Part shown: in pieces, positions 25,388 through 34,888 of the stretch
Layout of the letters: every line of letters begins with the position of its first letter
Position numbering within the stretch: position 1 is the stretch's first letter
DNA from: Halomonas sp. H10-9-1
Lineage (GTDB): Bacteria > Pseudomonadota > Gammaproteobacteria > Pseudomonadales > Halomonadaceae
Length of the DNA stretch: 64,000 nt
Direction of reading: 5' to 3'
NCBI RefSeq assembly: GCF_040147005.1
Contig: NZ_JAMSHO010000001.1
Location: 2,914,001-2,978,000, forward strand
Position numbers and translations under genes: made by a program
Notes under the pieces: generated by a model
The model's database searches: none
What the model was told of the DNA's origin: nothing
The model's input: the letters and a program-made list of their open reading frames with translations, nothing else

Positions 25388-26853
25388 AGGCTCACCCCCG
25401 GCGGCAGCTGGTCGGGCAGGTGCAGCTCCTCGCTCTCCATGGAGGCCACCGGGTAGGCGCAGTAGTCCGCCGCGTAGTAGGCGCTGGGGCGATGGTTGCC
25501 GCTCTCGCCCACCCCACCGAAGGGGGCATCCCCGGAGGCGCCGGTGGTCTGGCGGTTCCAGTTGACGATACCGGCGCGGATGCGCAGCAGGAAGTCGTCC
25601 CAGTCGTCCGGCTCGCCGCCGATCAGCCCGGCGGAGAGGCCGTAGCGGGTGGCGTTGGCAAGCGCGATCGCCTCGTCCCAGTGGCGGTAGCGATACACCT
25701 TGAGCAGCGGGCCGAAGTACTCCTCGTCGGGCACCTCGAGGCCGGTGACGTCGATCAGCGCCGGGCTGAGCAGACTGGTGTCCGGCTCGAGGCGCGCCAT
25801 GCGCGCGAGCACCGTGCCACCTTGGGCCTCCAGCGCCGCCTGGACCTCGAGCAGGCTGTCGGCGGCGGCCACGCTCACCAGCCCGCCGTAGAAGGGCGCC
25901 GGCTCGGCGAAGGGCGCGGCCACCCGCAGCCGCGAGATGGCGTCCGCCAGGGCGTCGAGCAGGTGATCCCCCACCTGCCCCTCGGGGACGATCAGGCGGC
26001 GTGCGCAGGTGCAACGCTGGCCGCCGGAGAGGAAGGCGGACTGCAGGATAGTAAGCACCGCCGCATCCTGGTCCGGCACGTCCTTGACCACTAGCGGATT
26101 GTTGCCACCCAGCTCCAGGGCCAGGATCTTGCCCGGCTGGCCAGCAAACTGGCGGTGCAGCAGGCCGCCCACCTTGGCGCTGCCGGTGAACAGCAGGCCG
26201 TCGATGCCCGGGTCGGCGGCCAGCGCCTGCCCCGTCTCGGCCCCGCCCTGCACCAGGTTGATCACTCCGGCCGGCAGGCCCGCCTCCTGCCAGCACTGCA
26301 GGGTCAGGTCGGCGGTGAGCGGCGACTGCTCGCTGGGCTTGAACACGACGCAGTTGCCGGCCAGCAGCGCCGGCACCATGTGCCCGTTGGGCAAGTGTCC
26401 GGGAAAGTTGTAGGGGCCGAACACGGCCATCACGCCGTGGGGGCGATGGCGCAGCACGGCGCACGACTCACCCAGGTCGCGTTCGCGCACTCCGGTGCGC
26501 TCCTGATAGGCGCGCAGCGAGAGTGCTACCTTGCCGATCATGGCGCCCACCTCGGTGCGCGCCTCCCACAGGGGCTTGCCGGTCTCGTGGGCGATGGCGG
26601 CGGTCAGGGCCTCGCGATGGCACTCCAGCACCTCGCGGAAGCGCTCCACCAGCGCCTGGCGCTCGGCGAAGGAGGTCCGTGCCCAAGCGGGGAAGGCCTC
26701 GCGGGCCGCGGCCACCGCGGCGGCGACGTCCTCGGCGCCGGCCCCGGCCCCCTGCCACAGGCGCTCGCCGGAGACGCCATCATGCTTGGCGAAGTGTGCG
26801 CCGGCGCCGGCGCGCCAGTGCCCGCCGATCAGCAGGGAGTGTGTCGGCTTCAT
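25384..26853 (-). CDS. astD: N-succinylglutamate 5-semialdehyde dehydrogenase
   Basis: A 489-residue aldehyde dehydrogenase, fourth step of the AST pathway, making succinylglutamate with NAD+. Visible motifs are [14 protein letters not shown] (cofactor region), [11 protein letters not shown] with the general-base Glu, and [11 protein letters not shown] with the nucleophilic Cys. The CTCARR variant and [13 protein letters not shown] are typical of AstD. The start codon overlaps the upstream astA stop (TGATG), and the stop overlaps astB, so the operon is translationally coupled. Confidence 0.96.
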   Translation of the reverse strand: MKPTHSLLIGGHWRAGAGAHFAKHDGVSGERLWQGAGAGAEDVAAAVAAAREAFPAWARTSFAERQALVERFREVLECHREALTAAIAHETGKPLWEARTEVGAMIGKVALSLRAYQERTGVRERDLGESCAVLRHRPHGVMAVFGPYNFPGHLPNGHMVPALLAGNCVVFKPSEQSPLTADLTLQCWQEAGLPAGVINLVQGGAETGQALAADPGIDGLLFTGSAKVGGLLHRQFAGQPGKILALELGGNNPLVVKDVPDQDAAVLTILQSAFLSGGQRCTCARRLIVPEGQVGDHLLDALADAISRLRVAAPFAEPAPFYGGLVSVAAADSLLEVQAALEAQGGTVLARMARLEPDTSLLSPALIDVTGLEVPDEEYFGPLLKVYRYRHWDEAIALANATRYGLSAGLIGGEPDDWDDFLLRIRAGIVNWNRQTTGASGDAPFGGVGESGNHRPSAYYAADYCAYPVASMESEELHLPDQLPPGVSL

Positions 26854-27899
26854 CAGGCTTCCTCCTCGGTATCCAGAATGCGCAGGCTGTCGCCCGCCTC
26901 GACCTCCAGGCGCGCCGCCTCCGCGGGACTCAGGTACAGGCGGCCCTCGGCATCGGGGCCGCGCCCCACCCAGGCGGCGCGGAAGTGCGCCATCTCGGTG
27001 GTGGCGGCCAGCCAGCGCGGACGCTCGTTCGACTCGCCAAGTGCAGGGTCGAGGGCGACAGTGGCACGTCGCGACAGGCGCACGCCGCGCACGTCATCGA
27101 TGTAGGCCTCCACGGTGGGCCCGCCGTCGAAGATGTCGATGTAGCCCTCCCAACGCAACCCCTCCTTCTTGAGCATGGCCAGCGCCGGGCGGGTCTGTTC
27201 GTGCACCTGGCCAATGCAGGCCCGAGCCGCCGCGGAGAGGAAGGGGGTATAGATGGGAAACTTGGGCATCAGCTCACCGATGAAGCTCTTCTGACCCAAC
27301 CCGGTCAGGCGATCGGCCTCGTCGAAGTCCAGCGGGAAGAAGTGGCTGCCCAGGCATTGCCAGAAGGGACTCTTGCCCTCGTCGTTGAACACCCCGCGCA
27401 TTTCCGCCAGCACCTTGTCGGGGAAGCGATCACGAAACTCGGCCATGAACAGCCAGCGCACCATGGAGAGCAGCGCGCCGTTGCGCTGGTGACGGTGGTC
27501 TCCGCCGCGGTAGGCCGGGCGCAGGAACAGCGAGGCCACCTCGGCGTCGCCGGTATGGTCCGAGCACAGGAAGAGGGTATCGATGGTGCGGTGCAGGTCG
27601 AGCTGCACCGAGGAGTGGGCCAGGGTGCCGAGCCTATAGTGGTAGAAGGGCACCTCGCGCCCCACCTCGCCCTCGATGGCGCAGCAGCCGGCCAGGTGGC
27701 CGCTGGCCTCGTCCTCGAGCACGAAGAAGTAGTTGCGCTGCCCCGCCGGGGTGCGCTCGAGGAAGGTCGCCTCGGTGGCGGCGATCTTGGCGGCCAGGAA
27801 GTCGCGGTTGTCGGGCAGCGAGGTGAAGCCCACCCCGGTCTCCCGGGCCAGGGCCTGCAGCTCCTCGAGGTCGCCCTCGGCGATGGGTCGGATACGCAT
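26853..27899 (-). CDS. astA: Arginine N-succinyltransferase, beta/AruG-type
   Basis: A 348-residue acyltransferase that transfers succinyl from succinyl-CoA to the alpha-amino group of arginine, first step of the AST pathway. Motifs include MRIRPI at the start, [47 protein letters not shown] and [17 protein letters not shown], closely matching E. coli AstA and Pseudomonas AruG. A GTG one codon upstream (27902) is an alternative start. It overlaps both neighbours, and a paralogue precedes it, so a heteromeric enzyme as in Pseudomonas is likely. Confidence 0.93.
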   Translation of the reverse strand: MRIRPIAEGDLEELQALARETGVGFTSLPDNRDFLAAKIAATEATFLERTPAGQRNYFFVLEDEASGHLAGCCAIEGEVGREVPFYHYRLGTLAHSSVQLDLHRTIDTLFLCSDHTGDAEVASLFLRPAYRGGDHRHQRNGALLSMVRWLFMAEFRDRFPDKVLAEMRGVFNDEGKSPFWQCLGSHFFPLDFDEADRLTGLGQKSFIGELMPKFPIYTPFLSAAARACIGQVHEQTRPALAMLKKEGLRWEGYIDIFDGGPTVEAYIDDVRGVRLSRRATVALDPALGESNERPRWLAATTEMAHFRAAWVGRGPDAEGRLYLSPAEAARLEVEAGDSLRILDTEEEA

Positions 27900-28987
27900 C
27901 ACAGCTCCCCCTCGTCGTAGCCCCAGTCATGTGCCTCGGCACTCCCGTCGTCGCCCCCGGGCAAGGCCAGCGGCGCGGCCAGCACCGCCCTGCCCTCCTC
28001 CACGCCGAGCACCGCGGCGTGCTCCTCCGAGAGCATCAGCTGGCCCGTGGGCGACAGCGCATAGCGCGCCACCACGCAGCGGAAGTCGGCCAGCCGCTGG
28101 TTGGCGACCATGGCCGGCTCGGCATCGGGCAGGGCGTGGGACGGACGAATGCGCACCGGGTGCCAGGCCGCGCGACGGAAGCTCTGCAGCCGCTCGCGCT
28201 CGGCCTTGATCACCGGGCCGGCATCGAAGATGTCGACGTGACGCGACCGCTGGAAGCCCTCGGCCAGCATCTCCGAGAGGGCTACCTCGTGGTCCGGATG
28301 CTCGCGCCCGATGGCGGCCCGCGCCTGGGGGGAGAGCAGCGGCAGGTAGAGCGGGAACTGCGGCATCACCTCGGCGATAAAGCTCTTCGAGCGCACGCCG
28401 GCCAGGGTGTTGATCTCCTCGAAGTCGCGCATGAAGAAGTGGCGCCCCACGCTGTTCCAGAACGGTGACTCGCCGACATCATCCTGGAACCCCGGGAAGG
28501 CCATCGCCAGCAGCGCGGCGAAGCGCTCGGGATACTGGGCGATCAGCATCAGTCGCGCCCGGCGCAGCAGGCTCTCGGCGCTGGTGCCGCGATAGCGCGG
28601 CGCCAGCGAGTAGGCGCACAGCAGGCTCGCCTCGGAGACCTCGTGAGAGAGCGCCAGGGTCTGCACCTCGCGACGCACGTTGAGCTGCTGGGAGGCGTGG
28701 ATCAGCGTCTCCTGGCGATAGGTGTAGTAGGCGTCCAGGGCGCCGGCCTGGGCACGCACGGTGGCGGTACCCACCACCTCCCCGCGGGCCAGGTCCTCGA
28801 GCACGAAGGTGTAGTGCTCGTCGCCGGGACACTCTACCGCCGCGGAGAAGGCCTGGCGCGAACGGGCGATGCGCTCCTCGAGGCGGTCGCGATGGGCCGG
28901 CAGGTTGGTGAGCCGTGGTACGGCCTCGCCCGCCAGCCGCTCCAGGGCAGGCAGGTCGGCCGGCGCGATGGGACGCACGACGAGCAT
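27899..28987 (-). CDS. aruF: Arginine/ornithine N-succinyltransferase, alpha/AruF-type
   Basis: A 362-residue paralogue of the next gene. It shares the family pattern (MLVVRPI start, LAPRYRGTSAESLLRRARL, DDVGESPFWNSVGRHFF, QFPLYLPLLS, RHVDIFDAGPVI) but is more divergent and has an acidic tail. In Pseudomonas the first of two tandem copies, AruF, is the alpha subunit of arginine/ornithine succinyltransferase; gene order here is the same (C, F, G, D, B). The start at 28987 is chosen because MLVVRPI aligns with AruF; the longer frame to 29587 is a shadow of astC. Confidence 0.9.
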   Translation of the reverse strand: MLVVRPIAPADLPALERLAGEAVPRLTNLPAHRDRLEERIARSRQAFSAAVECPGDEHYTFVLEDLARGEVVGTATVRAQAGALDAYYTYRQETLIHASQQLNVRREVQTLALSHEVSEASLLCAYSLAPRYRGTSAESLLRRARLMLIAQYPERFAALLAMAFPGFQDDVGESPFWNSVGRHFFMRDFEEINTLAGVRSKSFIAEVMPQFPLYLPLLSPQARAAIGREHPDHEVALSEMLAEGFQRSRHVDIFDAGPVIKAERERLQSFRRAAWHPVRIRPSHALPDAEPAMVANQRLADFRCVVARYALSPTGQLMLSEEHAAVLGVEEGRAVLAAPLALPGGDDGSAEAHDWGYDEGEL

Positions 28988-29007
28988 GGCAGCGTCACCC
29001 CTGCCGT

Positions 29008-30354
<1,347 letters not shown>

Positions 30355-30389
30355 CTAGGCTGGAAGCGTTCCCCCGCAAGGAGCCAGGC

Positions 30390-31007
30390 ATGTTCAACAC
30401 CACCGGTTGGAACCGCCGCCGCTACAGCCTCTACGCACCGATCTATGACGCCGTGGCCGGACGAGCCTTTCGGCGCGCGCGGCGCACCTCCCTCTCCCAG
30501 GTGCTCTGGCAGCCCGGCATGCGCGTGCTGCTGGTGGGGGCCGGCACCGGGCTCGACCTGCCCTTCCTGCCCAGGGACGTCGAGCTGCACGCCACCGATC
30601 TGTCACCGGCCATGGTGCGGCGCCTGGAACGCCGCGCCGAAGCGCTGGGCCTGGACGTGCAGGCAGCGGAGATGGATGCCGCGCAGCTGGTGTATCCCGA
30701 TGGCTACTTCGACGTCGTGGTGATGCACCTAATCCTGGCGGTGATGCCCGACCCCGCCCGCGGCTTGACCGAGGCACAGCGGGTGCTGAAGCCCGACGGC
30801 CAGCTCTGCATCATGGACAAGTTCCAGGCCGATGATCGGCAGGCCGGCATGGGCCGCCGAGCCCTCAACGCCCTGACCTCGGCCATCGCCACCGATATCA
30901 CCCGCCAGGCCCGGCCGCTGCTCGAAGCCGGCGGCTTCGTCATCGAGCAGGACACCCCGGTAATGATGGGTTCGCTGTTCCGGGCGCTGCTGGCCCGCCC
31001 CTCCTGA
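30390..31007 (+). CDS. Class I SAM-dependent methyltransferase
   Basis: A 205-residue methyltransferase. The SAM-binding motif I reads LLVGAGTGLDLPFLP, followed by DLSPAMVRRLERRA (motif with acidic ribose-binding residue) and PDGYFDVVVMHLILAVMPDP; LKPDGQLCIMDKF completes the fold. The overall style (YDAVAGRAFRRAR near the start) is like small-molecule or phosphatidylethanolamine methyltransferases. The substrate is not determined. AAGGAG lies upstream of the ATG at 30390. It is divergent from the ast operon and convergent with the regulator after it. Confidence 0.85.
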   Translation: MFNTTGWNRRRYSLYAPIYDAVAGRAFRRARRTSLSQVLWQPGMRVLLVGAGTGLDLPFLPRDVELHATDLSPAMVRRLERRAEALGLDVQAAEMDAAQLVYPDGYFDVVVMHLILAVMPDPARGLTEAQRVLKPDGQLCIMDKFQADDRQAGMGRRALNALTSAIATDITRQARPLLEAGGFVIEQDTPVMMGSLFRALLARPS

Positions 31008-31019
31008 GGCCGGGAGCGC

Positions 31020-31976
31020 TCAGCCCAGGCGCTCCTCGCGCGGCGTCACGCCGAAGTGGTTGCGATAGGTGGTGGAGAAGTGGGCCGCCGAGGAGAAGCC
31101 GGTGAGCAGGGCGATCTCGCCGGCCGGCTGCTCGCTCTCGCGCAGCAGGCGCCGGGCACGCTGCAGGCGCAGGCTCATGTAGTAGCGGCTGGGTACCGCC
31201 CGAAGGTGCTTCTTGAACAGTCGCTCCAGCTGGCGCCGGGAGACCCCCAGATGCTCGGCCAACTCATGGGTCGTCAGCGGCTCCTCGATATTGGCTTCCA
31301 TCAGCGCCACGGCATCGACCAGGCTCCGGGGAGCCCCAGCCAGCGGCGCGTCGGGCTGGGGCTCGTCGGCCATGCGTACCCGCTCCAGCACGAAATGGGC
31401 CGAGACCTTCTCGGCAAGCCCGCTGCCATGGTGGCTGGCGATCAGGGTCATCATCATGTCCATGGCCGCGGTGCCACCGCCGCAGGTCAGGCGGTCGCGG
31501 TCGATCTCGAACAGTTGGCGAGAGAGACGGATGCCCGGATGAGCGCCGGCCACCGCCTCGAAGCGCGGCCAGGGCACCGTGGCGCGGTAGCCGTCGAGCA
31601 GGCCCGCGCTGGCCAGCAGCTCGGCACCGCCACCGACTCCCGCCAGACTTCGTCCCTGGGCGGCCAGCCGACGCAGCCAGGCCACCAGCGCCGCCTCCGG
31701 CGCCTCGCCCCAAGGGGCGCACACCAGCAGCAGGTCGAAGGCATCGTCATCGGCAATGGCACGCTCGGGGTTGAGCACCTGGGAGGAGCCGCTGGGGACC
31801 GGACGAGCGTCCAGCCCCAGGGTCACCAGCGAATAGAGCGGGGCGCCGGCCAGCCGGTTGGCTACCGCCAGCGGCTCGGTAGCACAGGCCTCGGCCAGCA
31901 GCGAAAACCCCGGCAGCACCACCACGCCGACCCGTCGCCGGGACACCGCGGCTTCAGCAAGGGAGGAATGGGGCAT
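31020..31976 (-). CDS. GlxA-family AraC-type transcriptional regulator
   Basis: A 318-residue regulator. Residues 10-190 form a class-I glutamine amidotransferase-like (DJ-1/PfpI) domain, with GGGAELLASAGLLDGYRAT in place of a catalytic-cysteine nucleophile elbow. The C-terminal 100 residues form two AraC helix-turn-helix motifs (LGVSRRQLERLFKKHL and GFSSAAHFSTTYRNHFGVTP). Relatives include ArgR, CdhR and GbdR of Pseudomonas, which sense amino acids or quaternary amines. Proximity to the ast operon makes an ArgR-like role attractive but unproven. I use the ATG at 31976; 32015 is an alternative. Confidence 0.88.
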   Translation of the reverse strand: MPHSSLAEAAVSRRRVGVVVLPGFSLLAEACATEPLAVANRLAGAPLYSLVTLGLDARPVPSGSSQVLNPERAIADDDAFDLLLVCAPWGEAPEAALVAWLRRLAAQGRSLAGVGGGAELLASAGLLDGYRATVPWPRFEAVAGAHPGIRLSRQLFEIDRDRLTCGGGTAAMDMMMTLIASHHGSGLAEKVSAHFVLERVRMADEPQPDAPLAGAPRSLVDAVALMEANIEEPLTTHELAEHLGVSRRQLERLFKKHLRAVPSRYYMSLRLQRARRLLRESEQPAGEIALLTGFSSAAHFSTTYRNHFGVTPREERLG

Positions 31977-32068
31977 GGGGGCTCTCGGACCGACAGGGCC
32001 CCCTATTGTAGCCAAAGCCCCGCGTTACGGCAGCCCTGCTCAGCGGGGCGCTAGTCGCGGGGCGGTGG

Positions 32069-32278
32069 CTAGTCGGAGATCCCGGTCAGCAGCATGAAGC
32101 CGAGCACGGCGACGGCCAGAACGATCGCCAGCGGCAGCAACCAGGGCAGGCCACGGGAAGGCTCTTGGGCCTCGGGCTGAGTCTCGTCGGGCTCGGGGTT
32201 GTCGAAGTCCTCGGGCTCATTCACCTCCTTGAGGTGCTGCAGTTCCTCTTCGGGAGTCTGGCTCTCGCGGGTATCCAT
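32069..32278 (-). CDS. Small acidic tail-anchored membrane protein
   Basis: A 69-residue protein: the first 42 residues are very acidic and Pro/Gln-rich (MDTRESQTPEEELQ...DNPEPDETQPEAQ), followed by one transmembrane helix (LPWLLPLAIVLAVAVLGFMLL) at the C-terminus. GGAGGG sits 4 bases before the ATG, supporting expression. No family is recognised. It is downstream of fabV on the same strand. Confidence 0.7.
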   Translation of the reverse strand: MDTRESQTPEEELQHLKEVNEPEDFDNPEPDETQPEAQEPSRGLPWLLPLAIVLAVAVLGFMLLTGISD

Positions 32279-32306
32279 GGTGCCCTCCGGGTCAGGGGAA
32301 GTACCC

Positions 32307-32332
32307 CACAGGACACCGTGGGGCGTCCTGTG
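32307..32332. terminator. Inverted repeat after fabV
   Basis: CACAGGAC (32307-32314) and GTCCTGTG (32325-32332) form a perfect 8-bp stem with a 10-base loop, starting 2 bases after the fabV stop. An alternative stem CCCCAC/GTGGGG overlaps it. There is no T-run on the leftward strand, so termination would be weak. Confidence 0.35.
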
Positions 32333-32333
32333 T

Positions 32334-33548
32334 TTACAGGGTTATGACATCGAACTCCGCCACGGGATCCACATCGGCCTCGTAGTCGACATCGTCCCGT
32401 TCGAAGCCGAACAGCTTCAGGAACTCGTGCTTGTACCCAGCATAGTCGGTTATCTGGAACAGGTTGTCGGTGGTCACCTGGGGCCACAGCGCCTGGCACG
32501 CCTGCTGGACATCGTCACGCAGCTCCCAGTCATCCAGGCGCAGACGGCCGGCGTCGTCGGTCGCGGCCGGCGCGGCAGCATACAGCCGCTCCCCGAACAG
32601 CCGGTTGAGCTGCTCGATGGTGCCCTCATGCAGCCCTTTCTCCTTCATGATCTTGTAGACCATGGCGATATAGAGCGGCATCACCGGGATGGCCGCACTG
32701 GCCTGGGTCACCACCGACTTGAGCACCGCCACGTTGGCCCCGCCGCCGGCGGCCGAGAGGCGCTTGTCGATCTCGCCGGCGGCGCGGTCCAGGTCCTCCT
32801 TGGCCTTGCCCAGGGCGCCATGCCAGTAGATTGGCCAGGTGATCTCGGTGCCGATGTAGCTGAAGGCAACGCTGCGCGCGCCCGGTGCCAGCACGCCGGC
32901 GCGGTCCAGGGCGTCGATCCACAGCTCCCAGTCCTCGCCTCCCATCACGGTGATGGTGTCCTCGATCTCCTGCTCGGTGGCGGGCTCCACCTCGGCCTCG
33001 ATGATCACGTCCTTGTTGGTGTCGATGGCGGTGGCGCGGTAGGTCTCACCGATCGGCTTCAGGCTCGAGCGCTTGAGCTCGCCGGTATCGGGCATCTTGC
33101 GCACCGGCGAGGCCAGTGAGTAGACCACCAGGTCGATCTCGCCCATGTCCTGCTGGATCAGCTCGATGGCCTTCTCGCGAGCTTCATGGGAGAATGCATC
33201 GCCGTTGATCGACTTGCTGTACAGCCCTTCCTGCTTGGCAAACTTGTCGAAGGCCGCGCTGTTGTACCAGCCGGCGGTGCCCGGCTTCTTCTCGCTACCG
33301 GGCTTCTCGAAGAACACCCCCAGGGTATCGGCGCCGTAACCGAAGGCCGCGGTGATCCGCGCCGCCAGGCCATAGCCGCTGGAGGCGCCGATCACCAGTA
33401 CCTTTTTCGGCCGCGACTCCCCGTCACCCAGGGCCTTGTCCAGACCCCGCGCGCGGGTCGCCTCGATCTGCTCGAGCACGTTCTTCTCGCAACCGACGGG
33501 GTGGGTAGTAGTGCAGATGAAACCGCGTACCTTGGGCTTGATGATCAC
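32334..33548 (-). CDS. fabV: trans-2-enoyl-ACP/CoA reductase FabV
   Basis: A 404-residue single-chain NADH-dependent enoyl reductase of the short-chain dehydrogenase superfamily, completing the fatty-acid elongation cycle. From the GTG at 33548 it reads (V/M)[19 protein letters not shown], the standard FabV N-terminus. [17 protein letters not shown] is the nucleotide-binding loop, and [10 protein letters not shown] contains the catalytic Tyr-x8-Lys pair. Length fits FabV (about 400). Family members tolerate triclosan. The start has AGG upstream; the ATG at 33596 has no support. Confidence 0.96.
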   Translation of the reverse strand: MIIKPKVRGFICTTTHPVGCEKNVLEQIEATRARGLDKALGDGESRPKKVLVIGASSGYGLAARITAAFGYGADTLGVFFEKPGSEKKPGTAGWYNSAAFDKFAKQEGLYSKSINGDAFSHEAREKAIELIQQDMGEIDLVVYSLASPVRKMPDTGELKRSSLKPIGETYRATAIDTNKDVIIEAEVEPATEQEIEDTITVMGGEDWELWIDALDRAGVLAPGARSVAFSYIGTEITWPIYWHGALGKAKEDLDRAAGEIDKRLSAAGGGANVAVLKSVVTQASAAIPVMPLYIAMVYKIMKEKGLHEGTIEQLNRLFGERLYAAAPAATDDAGRLRLDDWELRDDVQQACQALWPQVTTDNLFQITDYAGYKHEFLKLFGFERDDVDYEADVDPVAEFDVITL

Positions 33549-33721
33549 GTCAGACCTCGCTGTTTGTGTCGTGAGCGGACACCGCCGCCCTGTCATGGAG
33601 TGGTAATCGACCTATTCTAGCGGCCACGTCCGCCGCTGTCCGCCCTTGAGCCCGACCGGCGCCTGGGGCAGGATGCCTGCCTGACGGCGATTACCCTAGC
33701 GAAGATACCCGGGAGCAAACG

Positions 33722-34111
33722 ATGGATGCCCAGACCCTGGTCGACGAACGCGGCGAGCTGTGGCTGGCGCTCGCACCGCTGTGGCTGGAGCGTGAGCCCG
33801 GCGAGCGCGACTACGCGCAGATGCTCGCGGTCATCGAGCGCCACGGGCTCAGCGTGGATGAACTGGAGTGGGTGTTCCGCATCGAGCTGGCGCCGGTACT
33901 GGCACGCCACCAGATGTCGGTGGTCGGCGAATGGCGGCGCTTCGACGAGTATGCCCTGATGAAGCAGCTGGTGGCCCACAACCTGCGCCTCAAGGGCTGG
34001 CGGCGCAAGAGCTGGGCGCTCTTCTCGGGGCTAACCACCATGATGACCCGGCACCGCTGGAACGAACTCATCGGCCGCCTGATAGTGGAGCGCGGCGAGA
34101 CGCCGCCATGA
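33722..34111 (+). CDS. DUF7079-like protein
   Basis: A 129-residue soluble protein with LWLALAPLWLEREP, a central ELEWVFRIELAPVLARHQMS and GEWRRFDEYALMKQLVAHN. The pattern (ExW..LA.LfLd.e / Ei.P.l..N / geW..Fd...L) resembles DUF7079, an uncharacterised family. GGGAGC lies upstream of the ATG. It is divergent from fabV. No functional hint comes from its neighbours. Confidence 0.7.
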   Translation: MDAQTLVDERGELWLALAPLWLEREPGERDYAQMLAVIERHGLSVDELEWVFRIELAPVLARHQMSVVGEWRRFDEYALMKQLVAHNLRLKGWRRKSWALFSGLTTMMTRHRWNELIGRLIVERGETPP

Positions 34112-34157
34112 TGCCCCGGTTCCTGGATCCTGGGGGCTGACCCTGACGAATCCCCAC

Positions 34158-34247
34158 GCCCTTGGGGTCTGACCCCGCTGCTGCGTGTTGCGCCAACACT
34201 CTGATATGACTGAGCAATCAACAACCTGGGGGTCAGACCCCAAGGGC
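34158..34247. repeat. Inverted 19-bp repeat built on GGGGTCAGACCCC
   Basis: The 19-bp unit at 34158-34176 recurs as its exact reverse complement at 34229-34247; each unit itself holds a GGGGTC/GACCCC palindrome. Partial copies (GGGGGCTGACCC near 34133, GGGGCTGACCCC near 34323) flank it. The otherwise empty region 34112-34348 therefore looks like a REP/MITE-type repeat cluster. Confidence 0.7.
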
Positions 34248-34348
34248 TGCACCGAGCGCTCGAGCATCCACCAGGTAGATGCAGCCTATTGATTCAGAGG
34301 CAATATTCCTGGGGAGGCCTCAGGGGCTGACCCCAGACGGGGCTTCCC

Positions 34349-34834
34349 CTACACCTCGTCCAGTGCCAGCTCCAGCGCGATGCGCAGCTCGTGCTCCCCG
34401 GCGCGCGGCGCGAAGCGGCGGATCACCCGGCCGTCGCGCCCCACCAGGAACTTGGTGAAGTTCCACTTGATCAGGCCAGTGCCCAGCAGTCCCGGCGCCT
34501 CCTGCTTGAGTTCGACGAACAGCGGATGGGCGCCGCTCCCGTTGACCTTCACCTTCTCCATCAGCGGAAAACTGACCTGGTAGTCGCGGGCGCTCAGGGC
34601 GCAGAACTCCTGCGCCGACTCCGGCGACTGGCGGCCGAACTGGTTGCTGGGGAAGCCGATCACCATGAAGCCGCGCTGGCGGTAGCGACGATAGAGGCGC
34701 TCGAGCTCGCGCAGCTGGGGCGTGAAGCCACAGCGGCTGGCGACGTTGACGATAAGCAGCACCTGGCCACGCAGCGCGCCGAAGTTGAAGGGCTCGCCCT
34801 GGGCAGTGCGGCACTGTTGGTCGTGGATAGACAT
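34349..34834 (-). CDS. Glutathione peroxidase (cysteine type)
   Basis: A 161-residue thioredoxin-fold peroxidase. NVASRCGFTPQL carries the peroxidatic Cys in place of selenocysteine, with the Gln/Trp partners in GFPSNQFGRQSP and KWNFTKFLVGRDG. The start MSIHDQQCRTAQG at 34834 aligns with the family; a GTG at 34864 would add ten residues. It should reduce hydroperoxides using glutathione or thioredoxin. It sits downstream of the transglutaminase operon. Confidence 0.93.
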   Translation of the reverse strand: MSIHDQQCRTAQGEPFNFGALRGQVLLIVNVASRCGFTPQLRELERLYRRYRQRGFMVIGFPSNQFGRQSPESAQEFCALSARDYQVSFPLMEKVKVNGSGAHPLFVELKQEAPGLLGTGLIKWNFTKFLVGRDGRVIRRFAPRAGEHELRIALELALDEV

Positions 34835-34888
34835 GCGCAGGCCTTGATGGTCGATGACCCTCACGATGCCACGCCACCCGCGGCGGCG

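Noticed and set aside
24014..26464. Extended frame that would make AstB 816 residues
   Set aside because: The extra N-terminus is Arg/Gly-rich out-of-frame astD; the true start is the GTG at 25387 overlapping the astD stop.
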